From the NCBI GenBank assembly GCA_027579435.1, contig JANBPK010001438.1:1-10435 (forward strand): a DNA stretch of 10,435 bases, written 5' to 3'. The position numbers and the translations under genes are program-made. Below the pieces are notes generated by a model. That model worked only from the letters and a program-made list of their open reading frames with translations. It ran no database searches and was not told where the DNA came from. Source of the DNA: Candolleomyces eurysporus (Eukaryota > Basidiomycota > Agaricomycetes > Agaricales > Psathyrellaceae). Position 1 is the stretch's first letter. Each line of letters begins with the position of its first letter. Below, piece after piece: positions 8,315 through 10,435 of this stretch.

Positions 8315-9622
8315 ATGTCATCCAATCGGCTAACACGTGTAAAGTTAACTTGTCTCACCGCATTGCAAATATGGGATACCGAGCTCGGCCCCACAAGCGC
8401 CACCGAAGCAATCAGCTGTGACATTAGAATTCCGACAGAAATAGACGACCTCCTGGCGGACATCACTCAAGCAGTCCGGGCATGTGTGTCCGCTTTTAGA
8501 AATCAAGGTACCGCCACTTTGATATACCCCGGCTGCCGGGCTAACTATTCTTAGTGCCTCTAGGGATCAAATCAATTGAAGACGTCATTAGACACAAGGG
8601 TGAAGTTGACTTGTGGAGTCCAGGTCACGGTGTTACTGGCCGGCCTTTCGTTGTCGTAGATCAAGAAGAGCGGCTCGTCGCGTGGAATATCCCCGGTGCA
8701 ATATCTCCCTGCCTGCAAAAGATCACAGAAACCACGGTGGCATCTCTCCTTGCCAATGTTCCCGACTTCCTAAGCAGCCCAGGAACATACGGCGAAGCTG
8801 AGTATCCCTGCTCCTCGAAATATCGTCCTGGGATGGCCCGCCTTTCACCTTGTTGTTTCATGGATACAGCGCAATTAGCAAGTGTCGTCCCCGTACNTTT
8901 TTTGACGACCAACTAATCTCAATATTAGAAACCCGGCCCAACAAGGGTATGCAGAAACCATCCTGTGGCGGTCAAAACANTTTTTTGAAAACCTGGAACC
9001 CTTGTTCTGCATCCTCTTTGCAATCGATCACATTATCCTCCCTCATCAATATCAGCAGATGGAACGGGTCTGGCGGCATCTCTCCAAAGCAGAGGTAGAC
9101 AATCAGGACTTGGTGAACGATTTGTCGCCCTCATTTTGCCTCCCATTCCCACTCCTCCAGCTTTTATCCAACTACTCTCGTCCTACCACGCCTTACAAGC
9201 CAGCAAGTCGGCAGCGAGATTGGGTAGTGCATGCACAGTTCGGGGATTTTGCACCAGGACTGGTCGACCTGCCTGCGTGTGCTCACACCGGTGTTTGTGA
9301 GCCAGGCACTGTTACTGCCGTCATGGCGCGCTATATTCCCCATGGTTTCCCACCTGTCGCCGGGGAACGATTCATCCTCACCCAATCATTTTGTAATCCC
9401 CTCGTCCATTATGTTGGCCTTGCAGACCTACCAGCTGGAGCCTCTGCCTCGATCGAGAACGTTGTTGCTGCCGCCTCAACAGAGGACCGCAACCTCGATA
9501 AACTGAGAAAGGTTGATTCTCAAGTTTACGAGTGGAAGCCCTCTGGAATCCCGGAACACTTTTGTGCCTGCTGTTGGGAGACCCCTACTATAAGCCATGT
9601 TTGTTACCATCGTCCATCTTGA
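8315..9622 (+). CDS. TET/JBP-like dioxygenase, copy B, iron-binding HxD motif replaced
   Basis: Copy B follows copy A in the same orientation with the same exon plan. Exon 1 (8315-8507) gives LTCLTALQIWDTELG and IRIPTEIDDLLADITQAVRA. Intron 1 is 8508-8554 (47 nt, phase 1, matching copy A). Exon 2 starts at 8555 with LWSPGHGVTGRPFVVVDQ and LVAWNIPGAISP, then RPGMARLSPCCFMDTAQ. Intron 2 ends at TATTAG 8928, with its donor near 8882; the phases do not match cleanly, so a further indel is possible. Exon 3 (8929-9622) reads ERVWRHLSKAEVDNQDLV, then PTTPYKPASRQRDW, QFGDFAPGLVDLP, CEPGTVTAVMARYIPHGF and AGERFILTQSF. The distal His (9341-9343) and GER Arg (9368-9370) are kept, but Tyr-Lys-Pro (9194-9202) stands where copy A has His-Arg-Asp. 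It therefore probably cannot bind iron. It may be a decaying paralogue or a non-catalytic partner. Confidence 0.75.
8508..8554 (+). other. Intron 1 of TET/JBP-like copy B
   Basis: The donor is AAG|GTACCG and the acceptor is CTATTCTTAG. It is 47 nt long in phase 1 and at the equivalent place to intron 1 of copy A. After splicing the protein continues as VPLGIKSIEDVIRHKGEVD before the RPFVVVD segment. Confidence 0.75.
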
Positions 9623-10302
9623 TGCATTTAAGATATACCTTAGATGCTCTTCCTCAAAACCTCGGTAGAATTAGACGCAGTTTGCTGGTGCACTATACCC
9701 GGAATTACATACCATTTATTTTCTTTAGCTGTCAAAACCCGTCATACAGATGATACGATTTTCAGTTGGGCTGGACGCAGAGAATTTTAATAGGCTTACT
9801 ACCTGGTGATATCGGTAGCGGTGAATGATATAAATTACGACCAACCCCGGCTACCGGTGACCGTACTATCTATTTCTCTTCCCTGGCTGTCAGAGCCCTG
9901 GTTGAATCAAGGTCACCCTTAATTTTCAGTTGGGCCAGAAAAGTAGAAATCAAACATGCTAAATGCCTTGGGACTCGTGTGCACTAGGAAGCCCGCTCAC
10001 CGGTGTCTGTCATAAACGATGTAAATTGACTAACTCGGCCACCGGTGAATACATGATAGCTCCTATTTCTTCTCTGGCTGTCAAAACTCCGGCTGAATCA
10101 ATGACCCTTGATTTCAGTTGGGTGAGACGAGATCAAACATGCCATGGCATGCCTTTGTGCTATCTAGCGTCAGGTTACTGGGAACCCCGGCAACCAGTGT
10201 CCATGCTTTCTACCCCTATTATGTGAGAAATGATATCCATTTTAGTGAGATGATGGCTGGGCAACACAGTTTTTGAATTTCCAGGCTTCACTCTTCACCA
10301 TC
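9623..10302. promoter_or_regulatory. Intergenic region upstream of the third TET/JBP-like gene
   Basis: About 680 nt without a credible gene. Most of it is three diverged tandem repeat units (listed separately). The last 35 nt before ATG 10303 are CT-rich (GGCTTCACTCTTCACCATC), like the leader of copy B. A GATATAAATTACG motif lies near 9826-9838, inside the repeats. The 87-codon frame at 9963-10226 spans the repeats and has no recognisable motif, so I treat it as chance. Confidence 0.5.
9721..10205 (+). repeat. Three diverged tandem repeat units of about 160-190 bp
   Basis: Each unit opens with a T/C-rich lead and GCTGTCA (9728-9734, 9886-9892, 10077-10083; spacing 158 and 191). It continues with TTCAGTTGGG (9761-9770, 9925-9934, 10113-10122). 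The first two units carry ACCGGTG-type palindromic sites (near 9852, 10000 and 10042) and the third a variant AACCAGTG. CCCCGGC also recurs (9845 and 10186). Copies differ by many substitutions and short indels, so the array is old. It lies immediately upstream of copy C and may act as promoter or be remains of a small non-autonomous element. Confidence 0.65.
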
Positions 10303-10435
10303 ATGTCCCCGACATCACACATTTCCTCATCCAATGTCGCCGATTACAAGGACGAAGACTTTCAACTGTGGACATACTACATGTCCAGCAGACTTAGAGC
10401 TGCCATCAAGGCCTCCGTTGCCATCAGGGACTGGA
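10303..10435 (+). CDS. Probable third TET/JBP-like gene, copy C, N-terminal fragment
   Basis: An ATG at 10303 in a CACCATCATGTCC context opens a frame that runs 44 codons to the window edge. The end reads FQLWTYYMSSRLRAAIKASV followed by AIRDW. This matches the spacing of the N-terminal helix of copy A (ARNKAWMAACVAVQVF) and copy B (TRVKLTCLTALQIW): a basic start, alternating Ala and a hydrophobic end. The orientation and the intergenic placement suggest a third tandem paralogue. With only 44 residues this stays tentative; another gene type cannot be excluded. Confidence 0.4.
   Translation, partial: MSPTSHISSSNVADYKDEDFQLWTYYMSSRLRAAIKASVAIRDW

Noticed and set aside
9963..10226. 87-codon frame in the region before copy C
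   Set aside because: It spans the diverged tandem repeats and has no protein motif.
1..10435. tRNA or rRNA genes
   Set aside because: I saw no tRNA box A/B pair with cloverleaf pairing and no rRNA core sequence while reading either strand, though a dedicated scan was not possible.

Overview
The window reads as nuclear DNA of a filamentous basidiomycete, most likely an Agaricomycete. The evidence is short introns of 46-60 nt with GT..AG ends, CT-rich leaders before start codons, and three gene families that are expanded together in such fungi: KDZ (Kyakuja-Dileera-Zisupton) transposases of both the CxC6-type and CxC2-type, and TET/JBP-like 2-oxoglutarate/Fe(II) dioxygenases. Nothing suggests a prokaryote or an organelle. 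Single ambiguous bases (N) occur only between 3770 and 8980, often beside homopolymer runs, so reading-frame breaks at homopolymers may be sequencing or consensus errors.

Left part (1-3637): two KDZ transposase relics lie tail to tail. A CxC6-type KDZ transposase on the plus strand enters from the left edge and ends at 1371. It has one intron and one frameshift. A CxC2-type KDZ transposase on the minus strand starts at 3637. Five exons and four introns can be traced, with two in-frame TGA stops, and it loses recognisable homology just inside its core at about 1985. Between them (about 1390-1975) is a degenerate short-motif repeat block built on TCCAGTGGA and its complement, including a 17-bp perfect hairpin.

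Middle part (3638-6861): an intergenic region is followed by a two-exon gene of unknown function (4020-6456). Its first exon is basic with a faintly HMG-box-like segment; its second exon holds a conserved-looking globular part and then a long acidic, serine-rich tail. Its C-terminus seems to change frame at an A9 run.

Right part (6862-10435): a tandem array of TET/JBP-like dioxygenase genes, all on the plus strand. Copy A (6862-8198) keeps the HxD iron motif, the distal His and the 2-oxoglutarate Arg, but needs a one-base correction in a C7 run. Copy B (8315-9622) has the same layout but has Tyr-Lys-Pro where HxD should be. A probable third copy C begins at 10303 and runs off the window, preceded by three diverged tandem repeats of about 160-190 bp.

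KDZ transposons and TET/JBP dioxygenases are known to be linked in basidiomycete genomes and to have expanded together. This window shows that linkage directly, with an unidentified chromatin-like gene between the two groups. Whether they form one mobile unit or a neighbourhood of nested insertions cannot be settled here because the outer ends are outside the window.
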